From AP-15 sp963702685 (lineage in GTDB: Bacteria; Pseudomonadota; Alphaproteobacteria; ATCC43930; CGMCC-115725), in contig CAVPDQ010000015.1 of assembly GCA_963702685.1 (NCBI GenBank), positions 248,001 to 312,000 on the forward strand: DNA of 64,000 bases, given 5' to 3'. The notes beneath the pieces were generated by a model. That model was not told the DNA's origin. It made no database searches and was given only the letters and a program-made list of their open reading frames with translations. This document shows, piece by piece, positions 1 to 8,643 of this stretch. How positions within the stretch are numbered: the first letter of the stretch is position 1; the number at the start of each line of letters is the position of its first letter. The position numbers were made by a program, and so were the translations under genes.

Positions 1-2
1 AG

Positions 3-734
3 AAGCGCCGTTTCGCCGACCCCGAAACCCGCGCGCAGCTGATCGCCGAAGAGGGACGGATGAAGCCGCGCGACCGGGTCTTGCAAGGCGGCGGTGCCGC
101 GACAACCGACCCGCGCCAGCCCGATTACGACAACCTCTATGCGATGCAAGGGGTCGATTGGGACGATCCGACCGTCGCCGAGCTGGCCCGCCGCCAAAAC
201 CAGCACCCGGTCGAGACGATGCTCGACCTGATGCGCGACAATGAGGACCAGATCTTTGTCCAGCCGATCGTCAACGAGCGGCCGGCCGATGTGCTCGGCA
301 TCCTGAAGCACCCGCGCACCCTGGCGACGTTTTCCGATTCCGGAGCGCATGTCTGCCAGGAGATGGGCTCGTCCCTGCAGACGCACCTGCTGCATTACTG
401 GGTGCGCCAAAGGCAGCAATTCACGCTCGAGGAAGCGGTGCGGATGCTGACCTTCGACAACGCCTCGGCCTGGGAATTGCCCGATCGGGGCCTGGTCCGC
501 GCCGGCTGGAAGGCCGACCTCGTCGTCTTCGACGAAGCGCAGGTGAAGCCGCGCCTGCCAAAGGTCGAGCAGGATCTGCCGGGCGGCGCGCGCCGCCTCG
601 TGCAAAAGGCGGACGGCATCGCCGCCACCGTCGTCAACGGCGTCGTCGCGCTCGAAAGGGGCGAGCCCACCGGCAATTTCGCCGGCGAAGCGCTAAAGGG
701 GCCGCTCGCGAGAGCACGATCCTCTCAGGCGTGA
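3..734 (+). CDS. N-acyl-D-amino-acid deacylase family amidohydrolase (C-terminal part)
   Basis: The reading frame is open from the first bases of the window, so the start lies upstream and about 244 C-terminal residues are visible. The segment contains the SDSGAHV motif typical of D-aminoacylase and N-acyl-D-aspartate/glutamate deacylases, whose aspartate is a metal ligand in this amidohydrolase subgroup. It ends with the composite beta-sandwich part (KADLVVFDEAQVKPR followed by VNGVVALERGEPTG) that closes such enzymes. The family hydrolyses N-acyl-D-amino acids or related amides in the cytoplasm. The substrate cannot be inferred from this fragment. Other cyclic amidohydrolases are possible but less likely. 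Confidence 0.8.
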   Translation, partial: KRRFADPETRAQLIAEEGRMKPRDRVLQGGGAATTDPRQPDYDNLYAMQGVDWDDPTVAELARRQNQHPVETMLDLMRDNEDQIFVQPIVNERPADVLGILKHPRTLATFSDSGAHVCQEMGSSLQTHLLHYWVRQRQQFTLEEAVRMLTFDNASAWELPDRGLVRAGWKADLVVFDEAQVKPRLPKVEQDLPGGARRLVQKADGIAATVVNGVVALERGEPTGNFAGEALKGPLARARSSQA

Positions 735-1143
735 TGATTTATTCTCGTCACCCCCGCTTTCGAGCGTGTGAAAGAATTGGCGCGGATCGGAAATAGGGCG
801 CTGCATCGGCACCGTGCGTGCTTCGAGACGCGCCCGAGGGCGCTCCTCAGCATGAGGTAAGCTTCTGATGGCATTAAGAACATACCTCATCCCCGGCCTG
901 CGCCGGGGCAAGCTCTGAGGAAGTCGCGAAGCGACTGTGGGCCTGCCCTCGCGAAAGCGGGGGACGCACGGCGTCGATCCAGCCGGTCTTCAATTTCTTC
1001 ACACGCGCGCAAGCGGGGGTCCAGAACCTGCGCTTCGTGCGAGCACGGGCAAACGAGGGAGCGCTCGGCCCCTGTTCGAGCCAGGGGGGCGGGCTGATCC
1101 AGCTTGATCTGATCGTGATCGAGGCGCGCCGCTTGACGAGCGC
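735..1143. repeat. Gene-free interval carrying interspersed palindromic repeats
   Basis: No gene is supported here. The interval carries pieces of the repeat families seen elsewhere in the window. Two inverted copies of a CCCCCGCTTTCG element lie near 751-762 and 952-963, a CCTCAGCATGAGG palindrome near 843-856, and a CCCCGGCCTGCGCCGGGG hairpin near 891-908. A 'gtgcgtgcttcgagacgcg' stretch near 813 matches the repeat units inside the mod gene at 19.6-20.1 kb. These are REP-like intergenic elements, and some may act as transcription terminators between the convergent flanking genes. Confidence 0.6.
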
Positions 1144-1896
1144 CTACCGCGGCGCGGGCAGCTCGGACAGCTGCTCGCCGCCGGCGCCGGCGGCAACGTC
1201 GATCTCCTTGGCGAGCTTGTTCGCCATCGCGTCGGCGAAGGAATTGAAATCCTTGACCACGATCAGAAAGGAATTGGCGCCGCCGATCACGTTCTGGCGA
1301 TAGTAGTTCGGCAGCCCGCCCTGCGGATGAGTATGCGCGGAATAGCCCATATCGGGCTTGTCGTTGATGATCGCGAGCCCGTTGATGGTCACACCCTTGG
1401 CCACCGCCTGGTCGCGCGCCTCGGTCATCGGGCGGCCCGCATTGCTGGTGCCGTCGCCGGAAATGTCGATGATCCGCCGCGTCGTTTGCCATTTGGCCTT
1501 GGCAAATTGGGCCATCGCGAAATCGATCGCGGCGCTGATCGAGGTGCGCCCGGTGAACGAGCGCGGCGCCTTCAGGATCGCGGCGGCGGCGGTGCCGCCA
1601 TCCTCCTCGTCGCGGATCTCGGTCCAGTCGAGCACCACCGCCTGGTCCTCGTCGCCCGACCATTCGACAAAGCATACCGCGATCGAGCCGATCTTGGTCG
1701 AGTGGATCGCCTTCAGCACGCGCGGGTCGGTCAGGGCGGCGGCATAGCCCTTGCGCTGCAGCTCGAACTCGCCGTCGTCGATGCTGCGCGAAACGTCGGC
1801 GGCGAGCACCACTTCGAGCCCGACCTCGGCGGCGCGCGGCGAGCCGGCGACCGACGCCACCGCGACCAGCGCCAAGGCAGCGAGCGCATATCTCAT
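1144..1896 (-). CDS. DUF1194 domain-containing secreted protein (VWA-like)
   Basis: A 250-residue protein with a clear Sec signal peptide (MRYALAALALVAVASVAGS, then an AAE cleavage region). A von Willebrand A-like fold is suggested by an early DVSRSID motif resembling the metal-binding DxSxS of MIDAS sites, and by a later ISGDGTSNAG segment. This arrangement is typical of DUF1194, an exported alphaproteobacterial family of unknown role. The ATG at 1896 was chosen because a GGGAGGGG ribosome site lies just upstream and the signal peptide starts there. Longer in-frame starts would add sequence that does not look coding. It diverges from the Zur-like gene across about 145 bp, so the promoters may be shared. 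Confidence 0.85.
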   Translation of the reverse strand: MRYALAALALVAVASVAGSPRAAEVGLEVVLAADVSRSIDDGEFELQRKGYAAALTDPRVLKAIHSTKIGSIAVCFVEWSGDEDQAVVLDWTEIRDEEDGGTAAAAILKAPRSFTGRTSISAAIDFAMAQFAKAKWQTTRRIIDISGDGTSNAGRPMTEARDQAVAKGVTINGLAIINDKPDMGYSAHTHPQGGLPNYYRQNVIGGANSFLIVVKDFNSFADAMANKLAKEIDVAAGAGGEQLSELPAPR

Positions 1897-2041
1897 CGTT
1901 GCCCCTCCCGTTCGATTTGCCGCAACATAGGCGGCGCGCCCGTTCCGCGGAAGAGACTTGACCACATCGTGATCGCCCGCCCGGCGTGCTGTCAGCGCGG
2001 AAATACCGGACGAGCGGTGCCGCCGGGGATAGAATAGGCTG

Positions 2042-2485
2042 ATGGCGCTGCCACCCGACCAGGCTCTTTGGCTGCGATCGGCCGAAGAGATTTGCCGGCG
2101 CTCCAGCGGGCGGCTGACCCGGTTGCGGCGCAATGTCCTGCTGCTGATATTGTCGGCCGAGCGGCCACGGACCGCTTATGAGCTCCTGGGCCTGCTGCGG
2201 CCCGGCGACCCGTCCGCGACCCCGGCGAGCGTTTATCGCAGCCTCGAATTCCTGGTCGGCCAAGGGCTCGTCCACCGGATCGAAAGCTCGAAGTCTTTTG
2301 TCGCCTGCGCCATGCCGGACCACGCGCATCCGAGCCAAATGCTGGTCTGCCGCCGCTGCGGCACGGCGGTCGAGACCGAAGACCTGCACGTCGCTGCTGC
2401 GGCCGAAGAGCTGGGTCGCCGCCTCGGTTTCGTCCTCGACCGCAACACGCTCGAACTAACCGGCCTCTGCCCCTCCTGCCGCTGA
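2042..2485 (+). CDS. zur: Fur family transcriptional regulator, Zur-like
   Basis: A 147-residue winged-helix repressor. The N-terminal half has the Fur-family DNA-binding segment (TAYELLGLLRP, then TPASVYRSLEFLVGQGLVHRIES). The C-terminal half has the two CxxC pairs (CRRC near residue 103 and CPSC at the extreme C-terminus) that hold the structural zinc. The HAHPSQMLVC region matches Zur more than Fur. Zur proteins repress zinc-uptake genes when zinc is replete. The next gene downstream is a TonB-dependent receptor preceded by AT-rich palindromes resembling Zur boxes, which supports a zinc role. A strong hairpin follows the stop codon. Fur or another metal sensor remains possible. Confidence 0.85.
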   Translation: MALPPDQALWLRSAEEICRRSSGRLTRLRRNVLLLILSAERPRTAYELLGLLRPGDPSATPASVYRSLEFLVGQGLVHRIESSKSFVACAMPDHAHPSQMLVCRRCGTAVETEDLHVAAAAEELGRRLGFVLDRNTLELTGLCPSCR

Positions 2486-2496
2486 CCTGCGGCAAG

Positions 2497-2519
2497 TCCG
2501 ACGCCCCCGGGGCGTCGGA
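2497..2519 (+). terminator. GC-rich hairpin after the zur-like gene
   Basis: A perfect 11-bp inverted repeat (TCCGACGCCCC paired with GGGGCGTCGGA, one-base loop centre) starts 12 bases after the stop codon. The T-run after it is short (CTTT), so it is a plausible but weak intrinsic terminator. It separates the regulator from the receptor operator region. Confidence 0.6.
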
Positions 2520-2525
2520 GCTTTG

Positions 2526-2584
2526 GATGCTTTGCATCATAAAATGATATATTGTATCAATTCCCTGTTTGATATAACATATCA
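2526..2584 (+). promoter_or_regulatory. Tandem palindromic operators, candidate Zur boxes
   Basis: Three dyads lie in a markedly AT-rich patch upstream of the TonB-dependent receptor: GATGC-ttt-GCATC (2526-2538), TGATA-n5-TATCA (2545-2559) and TGATAT-n3-ATATCA (2570-2584). The last contains ATAACATATC, the right half of the GATATGTTATAACATATC Zur box described for the Agrobacterium group. By my alignment it matches that 18-mer at 13 positions. The dyad centres are about 20 and 25 bp apart, so several dimers could bind side by side. The position, 64 bp before the receptor start, suits repression. Confidence 0.55.
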
Positions 2585-2647
2585 TAATAAATCGCACGTC
2601 GGGCATCAGCCCGGCATCGCGCGGCGTTTCTTGCGACGGGATATCCG

Positions 2648-4837
2648 ATGGCGAGCCGAACCTGCGTCGCGATACGGATTGTTTCCGCGACATTTCCGCT
2701 CGTGTTGACGGGCGGCGGCTCAATTGCGCAGGAGCGCGGGACAGCGGCGAACGACGCTCCGACCATAGCCGTCGCGGTGCCGTCGGTCGGCAACAATCCT
2801 CCGCTCGATCTCGGCCAGCTCGACGTCGTCGCCAAAGAGCTCGACACCGCCCTCCAGGAAATCCAGCCGAGCCTTGGCGCCAGCACCTTTGAATTCGGGC
2901 GGGCGGCGATCGAGACCCAGCCGCAGGGCGACAACCAGTCGTTCAACCGCCTGCTGCTGCAAGCGCCGGGCGTGGCCCAGGATTCGTTCGGCCAGCTGCA
3001 TATCCGCGGCGACCACGGCAATCTCCAGTTTCGCCTGAACGGGGTCATCTTGCCGGAAGGGATCAATGTCTTCGGCCAGGCGCTGCAAACGCGCCTAGCC
3101 CATTCTGTGTCGCTGATCACAGGCGCATTGCCGGCCCAATACGGGCTGCGTACCGCCGGCATCATCGACATCGAGACCAAGACCGGGACATTGGATCCGG
3201 GCGGCTCGTTCGCACTCTACGGCGGTTTGCAAACCACCTTTCAGCCGAGTGCCGAATGGGGCGGCCGGGTCGGCCAGATCGACTATTACGTCACCGGCGA
3301 AATCCTGCACAACGCCGAGGGGATCGAAAATCCGGCGCCGAGCGGGACCGCAATCCATGACATTTCCGACCAGCCGCGCGGCTTTGCCTACATCTCCGGC
3401 ATCATCGACCCGACGACGCGGGTTACCGGCATCTTCGGCGTGTCGCGCAGCGAATATCAGATCCCGAACAATCCAGGCCAGACTCCCAGCCTCGGCCTAA
3501 CCGTCGACGGCGTCGGTAATTTCAACTCGGCCGCGCTGAACGAGAACCAGCGCCAGATCACCGATTACGCGATCGTCGCGCTGCAAAAGCAAATCGGTCA
3601 GCTGGATTTCCAGCTCTCCGCCGTCACCCGCTACAGCGACGTCTATTTCTCGCCCGATCCGCTCGGCGACCTTTTGTTCAACGGGATCGCCCAGACCGCC
3701 TACCGGCGCAGCATCGCCAATGGCGTGCAAGGCGACGGCAGCTATGCGGTGTCGCCTGACCACACGTTGCGCACCGGATTTTACATCCAGGGAGAACGTT
3801 CCTCTTTCTTTACCAATTCGAGCGTGTTGCCGACCGACCCGGACAGCATGCAGGCCAGCGACGAGCCCTTCACGATCCTCAATTCGGGAGCGACGACGGG
3901 GTGGCTCTACAGCACGTATCTGCAAGACGAGTGGCGGGTCACCTCAAAGCTGACCGTCAATTTCGGCTTGCGCTTCGACCAGATGGCCGAGTTTGTCGAT
4001 GCGCGGCAGCTAAGCCCGCGCGTCAACATCGTGTGGCAGCCGACCGACGCGACCACCGTCACCGCAGGTTATGCGCGCTATTTCACGCCTCCTCCGTTCG
4101 AACTGATCGCGCCGACCACGATCTCGCTGTTTGCCGATACGACGGCGGCCCCGACGGTGACGCTCGACAGCCGGGCCAAGGCCGAACGCGACCATTATTT
4201 CGATGTTGGCGCCACCCATGTCATCCTGCCGGGGCTCAAGGCGGGCATCGATGCCTACTACAAAATTGCCAGCGACCTGATCGACGAAGGGCAGTTCGGC
4301 GCGCCGATCCTGCTGACGCCGTTCAACTATCAGAAAGGGCTGGTCGACGGCGTCGAGGCGACCCTCGGCTACGATATCGGCGACTGGTCATTTTACGGGA
4401 ATTTTGCTGCGTCGAGGGCGCTCGGCAAGAAAATCGTCTCGGCCCAATTCAATTTCGATCCGGACGAGCTCGCCTACATCGCCAACCATTATATCCATCT
4501 CGATCACGACCAGACCTACACCGCTTCGGCCGGGATCAAGTACCGGCTGCCGCAGGCGAGGACCCGCTTTGCCGTTGATCTGACCGCCGGCAGCGGGCTC
4601 CGGGCGACCACTGGCGCGATCCCCAACGGGAGCAGCCTGCCCGGCTATCGGCAGGTGAATTTCAGCATCGTGCAGCCGGTCGATACCGGCATCTACAAGG
4701 GGCTCGAGCTGCGCTTCGACATCGTCAACCTGCTCGACGAGGTGTATCAGATCCGCAACGGCACCGGGGTCGGCGTCGGCGCCCCGCAATTCGGCCCGCG
4801 CCGCACCTTTCTCGCCGGGGTGACGCAGCGGTTCTAA
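2648..4837 (+). CDS. TonB-dependent outer-membrane receptor
   Basis: A 729-residue outer-membrane receptor. A signal peptide is followed by a short linker, a plug domain (roughly residues 85-170: LLLQAPGVAQDSFGQLHIRG, later GALPAQYGLRTAGIIDIET) and a long beta-barrel rich in alternating aromatic strands. The protein ends in phenylalanine (RRTFLAGVTQRF), as outer-membrane barrels do. Such receptors import metal chelates, cobalamin or other scarce ligands using TonB energy. The adjoining Zur-like gene and candidate Zur operators suggest a zinc or zincophore substrate (inference). No TonB-ExbBD genes are nearby. Confidence 0.88.
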   Translation: MASRTCVAIRIVSATFPLVLTGGGSIAQERGTAANDAPTIAVAVPSVGNNPPLDLGQLDVVAKELDTALQEIQPSLGASTFEFGRAAIETQPQGDNQSFNRLLLQAPGVAQDSFGQLHIRGDHGNLQFRLNGVILPEGINVFGQALQTRLAHSVSLITGALPAQYGLRTAGIIDIETKTGTLDPGGSFALYGGLQTTFQPSAEWGGRVGQIDYYVTGEILHNAEGIENPAPSGTAIHDISDQPRGFAYISGIIDPTTRVTGIFGVSRSEYQIPNNPGQTPSLGLTVDGVGNFNSAALNENQRQITDYAIVALQKQIGQLDFQLSAVTRYSDVYFSPDPLGDLLFNGIAQTAYRRSIANGVQGDGSYAVSPDHTLRTGFYIQGERSSFFTNSSVLPTDPDSMQASDEPFTILNSGATTGWLYSTYLQDEWRVTSKLTVNFGLRFDQMAEFVDARQLSPRVNIVWQPTDATTVTAGYARYFTPPPFELIAPTTISLFADTTAAPTVTLDSRAKAERDHYFDVGATHVILPGLKAGIDAYYKIASDLIDEGQFGAPILLTPFNYQKGLVDGVEATLGYDIGDWSFYGNFAASRALGKKIVSAQFNFDPDELAYIANHYIHLDHDQTYTASAGIKYRLPQARTRFAVDLTAGSGLRATTGAIPNGSSLPGYRQVNFSIVQPVDTGIYKGLELRFDIVNLLDEVYQIRNGTGVGVGAPQFGPRRTFLAGVTQRF

Positions 4838-4849
4838 CCGCCGCCGCGC

Positions 4850-5260
4850 CTACAGGTTGGTGGCGATGCGGCGGCCCGGCGCGGTGTAGGCGCGGCCCCA
4901 GGGGGACCACTCGCCGGCGACCGGCTGCTCCGGGTCGCGGTCGCGCCGCCAGCAGACATCGGCGCCGGGCGGGGCGTTGATAAATTTGGTGGCGTTCGGC
5001 GGCAGCAGGAATTCGAGCGTCGAGACATAGCCCGGGCCGCGCACGCCGCAATCGGGGTTGGCGGTGATCACCGCCTCGACCCGGGTCGGCCCGAAATCCG
5101 GGTTGCTGAGCAGCAGCGTGCCGCCCTGCACCGGCGGCGGCGCGCAGCCGGCGGCGCAGACGAGCACCATCGCCAGCGAAGTCGAGCGCGCGGTTTGTCG
5201 CCGCGCGCCGCGGGCCCGCCGGGCCAAACCGACCCGGCGGGCGACAACCGGCTCAAGCAC
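4850..5260 (-). CDS. Small putative lipoprotein of unknown function
   Basis: Up to 136 residues. A hydrophobic stretch ending in LVCAAGC looks like a lipobox, so the mature protein would be lipid-anchored and begin CAPPPVQGG. The mature part has several cysteines (NPDCG, DVCW) and a WSPWGRAYTAPGR segment. The start is uncertain. A GTG at 5260 overlaps the stop of the upstream decarboxylase gene by a few bases, and a TTG at 5227 would give a more normal signal peptide. I do not recognise the family. It is convergent with the TonB receptor, 12 bp away. Confidence 0.55.
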   Translation of the reverse strand: MLEPVVARRVGLARRARGARRQTARSTSLAMVLVCAAGCAPPPVQGGTLLLSNPDFGPTRVEAVITANPDCGVRGPGYVSTLEFLLPPNATKFINAPPGADVCWRRDRDPEQPVAGEWSPWGRAYTAPGRRIATNL

Positions 5261-6119
5261 CGCCGAGGAAATCCGTGGTCCAGCGCTGATAATCCTCGGC
5301 GCGGGTGACCCGGCGCATCAGCTCGGGCGGGGCGATGTTTTGGAGGTCGCGTACCTGGGTGCCCTCGCGCAGCGCTTTCAATGTCTGATAGACGGCCTGC
5401 ACCGCCGCCGAGAATGGAGCATGCGTCTGCAAGGCGACGCGCACCCGGTGCGCGGCCAGCCATTCGAGGTTGCCGAGCTCGCCGCCGCCGCCACCCAGGA
5501 TCAGCGGGATCTTGATCGCCGACGACACCGCCTCGACCGCTGCGACGGTGACCCCGCCGGCGAGAAACACGGCATCCACCCCGGCCGCCTCATAGGCTTT
5601 CGCCCGCTTGATCGCCTCGTCGAGGTTGGCGATGGCGAGAGCGCTGGTGCGGCCGGCGATGACGAGCTTCGGATCCTGGCGCGCCGACAGCGCCGCCTTC
5701 ATCTTGCCGACCCCTTCCTCGACCGCGCTCAGGGCGGGCTTGCCGCTGGGGCCGTGGGGGCGCGGCAACACCGTGTCCTCGATCGACATGGCACAGATGC
5801 CGGCCGTCTCCAGCTCCTCGACGGTGCGCCGCACGTTGAGCGCGTTGCCGTAGCCGTGATCGGCATCGACCAGGAGGGCGAGGTTGCCGGCGCGGCAGAT
5901 GCGGTTCGCCTGCGCGGCGAACTCGGTCAGGGTCAGGACCACGAGGTCGGGCGCGCCGAGCACCGCCATCGACCCGATCGAGCCCGAAAACATGCCGATC
6001 TCAAAACCGAGATCTTCGGCGATGCGGGCCGAGATCGCGTCGTAGACGGACCCCGGATGGACACAGCGGTTGCTGCTCATCAACGCGCGAAACCGCTCGC
6101 GCCGTTCGCTCCAATTCAT
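5253..6119 (-). CDS. Isocitrate lyase/PEP mutase superfamily protein, oxaloacetate decarboxylase type
   Basis: A 288-residue alpha/beta-barrel enzyme of the isocitrate lyase/phosphoenolpyruvate mutase superfamily. Key features are the metal-binding DADHGYGNA motif (about residue 85), SIEDTVLPRPHG, and an early NRCVHPGSVYDAISARIAEDLG segment. The KKCGH signature of true isocitrate lyase is absent. Length and motifs fit the PA4872-like oxaloacetate decarboxylases, which release CO2 and pyruvate with Mg2+. The ATG at 6119 has a GGGGAG ribosome site about nine bases upstream. An ATG further upstream in frame would put that site inside the gene. 2-Methylisocitrate lyase-like activity cannot be excluded. 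Confidence 0.85.
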   Translation of the reverse strand: MNWSERRERFRALMSSNRCVHPGSVYDAISARIAEDLGFEIGMFSGSIGSMAVLGAPDLVVLTLTEFAAQANRICRAGNLALLVDADHGYGNALNVRRTVEELETAGICAMSIEDTVLPRPHGPSGKPALSAVEEGVGKMKAALSARQDPKLVIAGRTSALAIANLDEAIKRAKAYEAAGVDAVFLAGGVTVAAVEAVSSAIKIPLILGGGGGELGNLEWLAAHRVRVALQTHAPFSAAVQAVYQTLKALREGTQVRDLQNIAPPELMRRVTRAEDYQRWTTDFLGGA

Positions 6120-6247
6120 CGTAGAAGGCTCCCCCATGGGCATCGGATCGAGCGCGATGATAGGGGGCAATCGCGCACGGGACAAACACAAGCGCGCGCT
6201 GGTGCCGGGCTGCATCGCTTTTTGGCCGCTGCCGACGATCCCCGTCT

Positions 6248-6688
6248 CTATTCCGAATCCTCGATGATATGAAGCGCGGCCTTGCCGCGGCTCACCGCAT
6301 TCGGCGAGAGGCGCCGGTCGAAGGTTGCCAACCGCCCCCGTTTGGCGACGGCGAGAGCCAGAAGGTAGGTATCGGTGACTTGGGCCGGCGTCGTGATCCG
6401 CGCAACATCGATGATGGCAGTGTCCATAAGACTGAGGTCGTCTTGCCAAAAGACGTGACCAGGCAAAGCGCAGAGGCGGATGACGATCGGCGCAACTGCC
6501 GCCGGCGAGCCGGCCGAATTCGGGTATTTCGGATGACCCACGATCCGGATGACGCCGTTCTCGGTCATCGGGCAGGTCGCCCAAGAGGCGGCGCCCGTTG
6601 CGGCGAACCATCGATGCGCCGCGTCATGCCCGACATGGGTCGGATCGATCAGCGCGATCAAGACATTCACGTCCAGCAAAAAAGTCAC
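6248..6688 (-). CDS. vapC: PIN-domain ribonuclease toxin VapC
   Basis: A 146-residue PIN domain. Acidic residues typical of the active site are visible: LLDVNVLIALID at the N-terminus, an NGVIRIVGHP segment, LSLMDTAIIDVARI with VTDTYLLALAVA in the middle, and LATFDRRL near the C-terminus. VapC toxins cleave specific RNAs, usually initiator tRNA or rRNA. The gene starts with GTG inside the stop of the preceding antitoxin gene (GTGA overlap), so translation is coupled. It is a canonical type II toxin-antitoxin pair with the 75-residue gene upstream. Confidence 0.9.
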   Translation of the reverse strand: MTFLLDVNVLIALIDPTHVGHDAAHRWFAATGAASWATCPMTENGVIRIVGHPKYPNSAGSPAAVAPIVIRLCALPGHVFWQDDLSLMDTAIIDVARITTPAQVTDTYLLALAVAKRGRLATFDRRLSPNAVSRGKAALHIIEDSE

Positions 6689-6912
6689 GGCAGCTCATCA
6701 CGCAGCATATTGACGATGTCGAGCGTAACAATCGCGTCCGCTCTACGCACCGGCAGAAGCGGTACGCCGTTGCGCTCGATCGCGGCGACCGGCGGATGGA
6801 GCGATTTGCGCGCCAGCTGCGATACGACCTTGCCAATGCTTTGGTTGCGTTGCCGTGCGATGGCTTTGGCTGCCGAGAGCACGTCATCATCGATCGAGAT
6901 CGTCGTGCGCAT
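6685..6912 (-). CDS. vapB: VapB-type antitoxin (ribbon-helix-helix)
   Basis: A 75-residue protein beginning MRTTISIDDDVLSAAKAIA, a ribbon-helix-helix DNA-binding module, with a short C-terminal tail that would wrap the toxin. Such antitoxins neutralise VapC and repress their own promoter. The gene precedes vapC and overlaps it by four bases. The AT-richer stretch upstream (6913-6965) is the likely autoregulated promoter, which faces the divergent ketopantoate-reductase-like gene. Confidence 0.88.
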   Translation of the reverse strand: MRTTISIDDDVLSAAKAIARQRNQSIGKVVSQLARKSLHPPVAAIERNGVPLLPVRRADAIVTLDIVNMLRDELP

Positions 6913-7046
6913 CGCGAATCACAAGGCAGTGCATCACGCATCATACACCAGAGCTCGACCATAACGGGATAACAAATGCCGAGGTCGGATTGCCTCTCCG
7001 CGCACGTCACCTTAAGGTTCCCGCGACGCGATACCGGGAGAGATCG

Positions 7047-8105
7047 ATGGACAAGCGCATCGCGGTGATCGGGGCGGGGGCGATCGGCGGCTATACCGGC
7101 GGCCAGCTCGCGCATAACGGGTTCGACGTGACCTTGATCGACCCGTGGCCCGAGCATATCGAGACGATCCGCCGCGACGGGCTGACGCTCGAAGGCGTCA
7201 CCGAGGAAGAGCTCGTCCGCGTCCGGCCGCAGACGATGCACGTGACCGAGATGCAGCGGCTCGCCAAGGAGCGGCCGATCGACATCGCCATGGTCGCGGT
7301 CAAATCCTACGACACAGCATGGGCGACGGCGCTGATCGCGCAATACCTGGCACCCGGCGGCTATGTCGTGTCGTTGCAGAACTGCATGAACGAGGCGGCG
7401 ATCGCCGGTGTCGTCGGCTGGGACAAGACGGTGGGCGCCATCCCGGCGCTGCTCTCGGCCGAGCTTTACGCACCGGGGCGCGTGCGCCGGACGGTCGCCA
7501 AGGGGGCCTCGACCGACGAGTTCTACCGCGTCGGCGAGGTGCACGGCCGGATCACCCCGCGGCTCGAAGAATTGGCGGCGATGATCGCCACCGTCGATAC
7601 CGTCAGGCCGACGACCAACCTCTGGGGCGAGCGCTGGTCAAAGCTCTGCGTCAACGGCATGAGGAACGGCATCGGTGCCGCCACCGGGCTTTCGGGCAAC
7701 GGCATGGACCGGCACGACCGGATCCGCCGGCTCAGCATCCGCCTCGGCGGCGAAGCGGTGCGGGTCGGCCAGGCCTTGGGCTACGAGCTCGAGCACATCC
7801 GCATGCACGAGCCCGAAGCCTTGGCCCGCGCCGCCGAGGGCGATGCGAAGGCGCTCGACGAGGTCGAGAGCGCCATCATCGCGGCCGCAACCTCAAACAC
7901 CCGCAGCGACTTGCAGCGCCCGTCGATGGGCCAGGACATGCTCAAGGGCCGCCGCACCGAGATCGATTTCATCAACGGGCTGATCGCCGCGAAGGGTGTC
8001 GAGGTCGGCTGCCCTGCACCGACACACCTGAAGCTGATCGCCGCGGTCAAAGCGGTCGAGCACGGCCGGATGCCGGCGGCGCCGGAAAACCTGTACGGGC
8101 TCTGA
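7047..8105 (+). CDS. Ketopantoate reductase family (PanE/ApbA-like) dehydrogenase
   Basis: A 352-residue NADP-dependent oxidoreductase. A Rossmann motif IAVIGAGAIGGYTGG lies at residues 4-18, with VALKSYDT-like (AVKSYDT) and SLQNCMNE segments. The C-terminal helical domain has LWGERWSKLCVNGMRNGIGA and RPSMGQDMLKGRRTEIDFING, hallmarks of the PanE C-terminal domain. Ketopantoate reductase makes pantoate for coenzyme A. This copy is longer than E. coli PanE (about 300 residues) and isolated from other pantothenate genes, so it may act on another 2-oxo acid. The ATG at 7047 follows a GGGAGAG ribosome site. Confidence 0.85.
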   Translation: MDKRIAVIGAGAIGGYTGGQLAHNGFDVTLIDPWPEHIETIRRDGLTLEGVTEEELVRVRPQTMHVTEMQRLAKERPIDIAMVAVKSYDTAWATALIAQYLAPGGYVVSLQNCMNEAAIAGVVGWDKTVGAIPALLSAELYAPGRVRRTVAKGASTDEFYRVGEVHGRITPRLEELAAMIATVDTVRPTTNLWGERWSKLCVNGMRNGIGAATGLSGNGMDRHDRIRRLSIRLGGEAVRVGQALGYELEHIRMHEPEALARAAEGDAKALDEVESAIIAAATSNTRSDLQRPSMGQDMLKGRRTEIDFINGLIAAKGVEVGCPAPTHLKLIAAVKAVEHGRMPAAPENLYGL

Positions 8106-8169
8106 TTGCCGCGATCCTTTCCTTCCCTTGATCTACCTCGAGTTCGCGAAGTCAGCTTTCGAAGCCGTG

Positions 8170-8643
8170 TCAGCTCTTATAGTGGAGGTGAGGCCCGTTC
8201 CATTGCTCTGCCGTCGGCTCCGGATCGGGAAGGTAGTTGGCGAGCGAGGCAAGCACTTTCGTTCTATCTCGCAACGTTTTCAGCTCCTCGGGCGGCAGCG
8301 GATTACCTTTTCTGGGAGCTATGCCGAGCTTTATATCGGCATGACCTTTGAACACCTCCCGAGTGTCAATTATTTCTGCTCCGGACCCGCGTACCTGCTT
8401 TGCACTCAATAAGGCTATTCCTCTATAAATCTTCCCCTCGTGCGGGTTTTCAAGCAACCTCGCGTGACGCTTGCAGGCGTCGGCCCCGATCCAGCTCGCT
8501 CTCATGACCGAAATTTCATCGGTGTCGTTCGGCGGCAAATACGCGGTCGGTTTTAGCGTCCCGTTCTTTCTGACGTGGAACGGACTGCAAATGCCGCGCG
8601 CAATTACCTCTTCGTCTGCGATTTCACGTGGCCAGATGCTCAT
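8170..8643 (-). CDS. Hypothetical protein, third gene of the TIGR04255 cassette
   Basis: A 157-residue soluble protein that I do not recognise. Visible features are an N-terminal segment with IARGICSPFHVRKNGTLKP and YLPPNDTDEISVMRASW, a central KIYRGIALLSAKQV strand and a basic C-terminal part ending in a histidine-rich GPHLHYKS. The conserved-looking core resembles a small enzyme-like or nuclease-like fold, but no catalytic motif can be assigned. Its start overlaps the stop of the 198-residue gene (ATGA), so it is translated from the same transcript. Base composition is lower in GC than the flanking housekeeping genes, which suggests acquisition. Confidence 0.75.
   Translation of the reverse strand: MSIWPREIADEEVIARGICSPFHVRKNGTLKPTAYLPPNDTDEISVMRASWIGADACKRHARLLENPHEGKIYRGIALLSAKQVRGSGAEIIDTREVFKGHADIKLGIAPRKGNPLPPEELKTLRDRTKVLASLANYLPDPEPTAEQWNGPHLHYKS

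Noticed and set aside
887..2389. A 500-residue minus-strand reading frame
   Set aside because: It runs antisense to zur and in another frame of the DUF1194 gene, is arginine- and alanine-rich, and has no family features. It is a shadow of GC-rich coding DNA.
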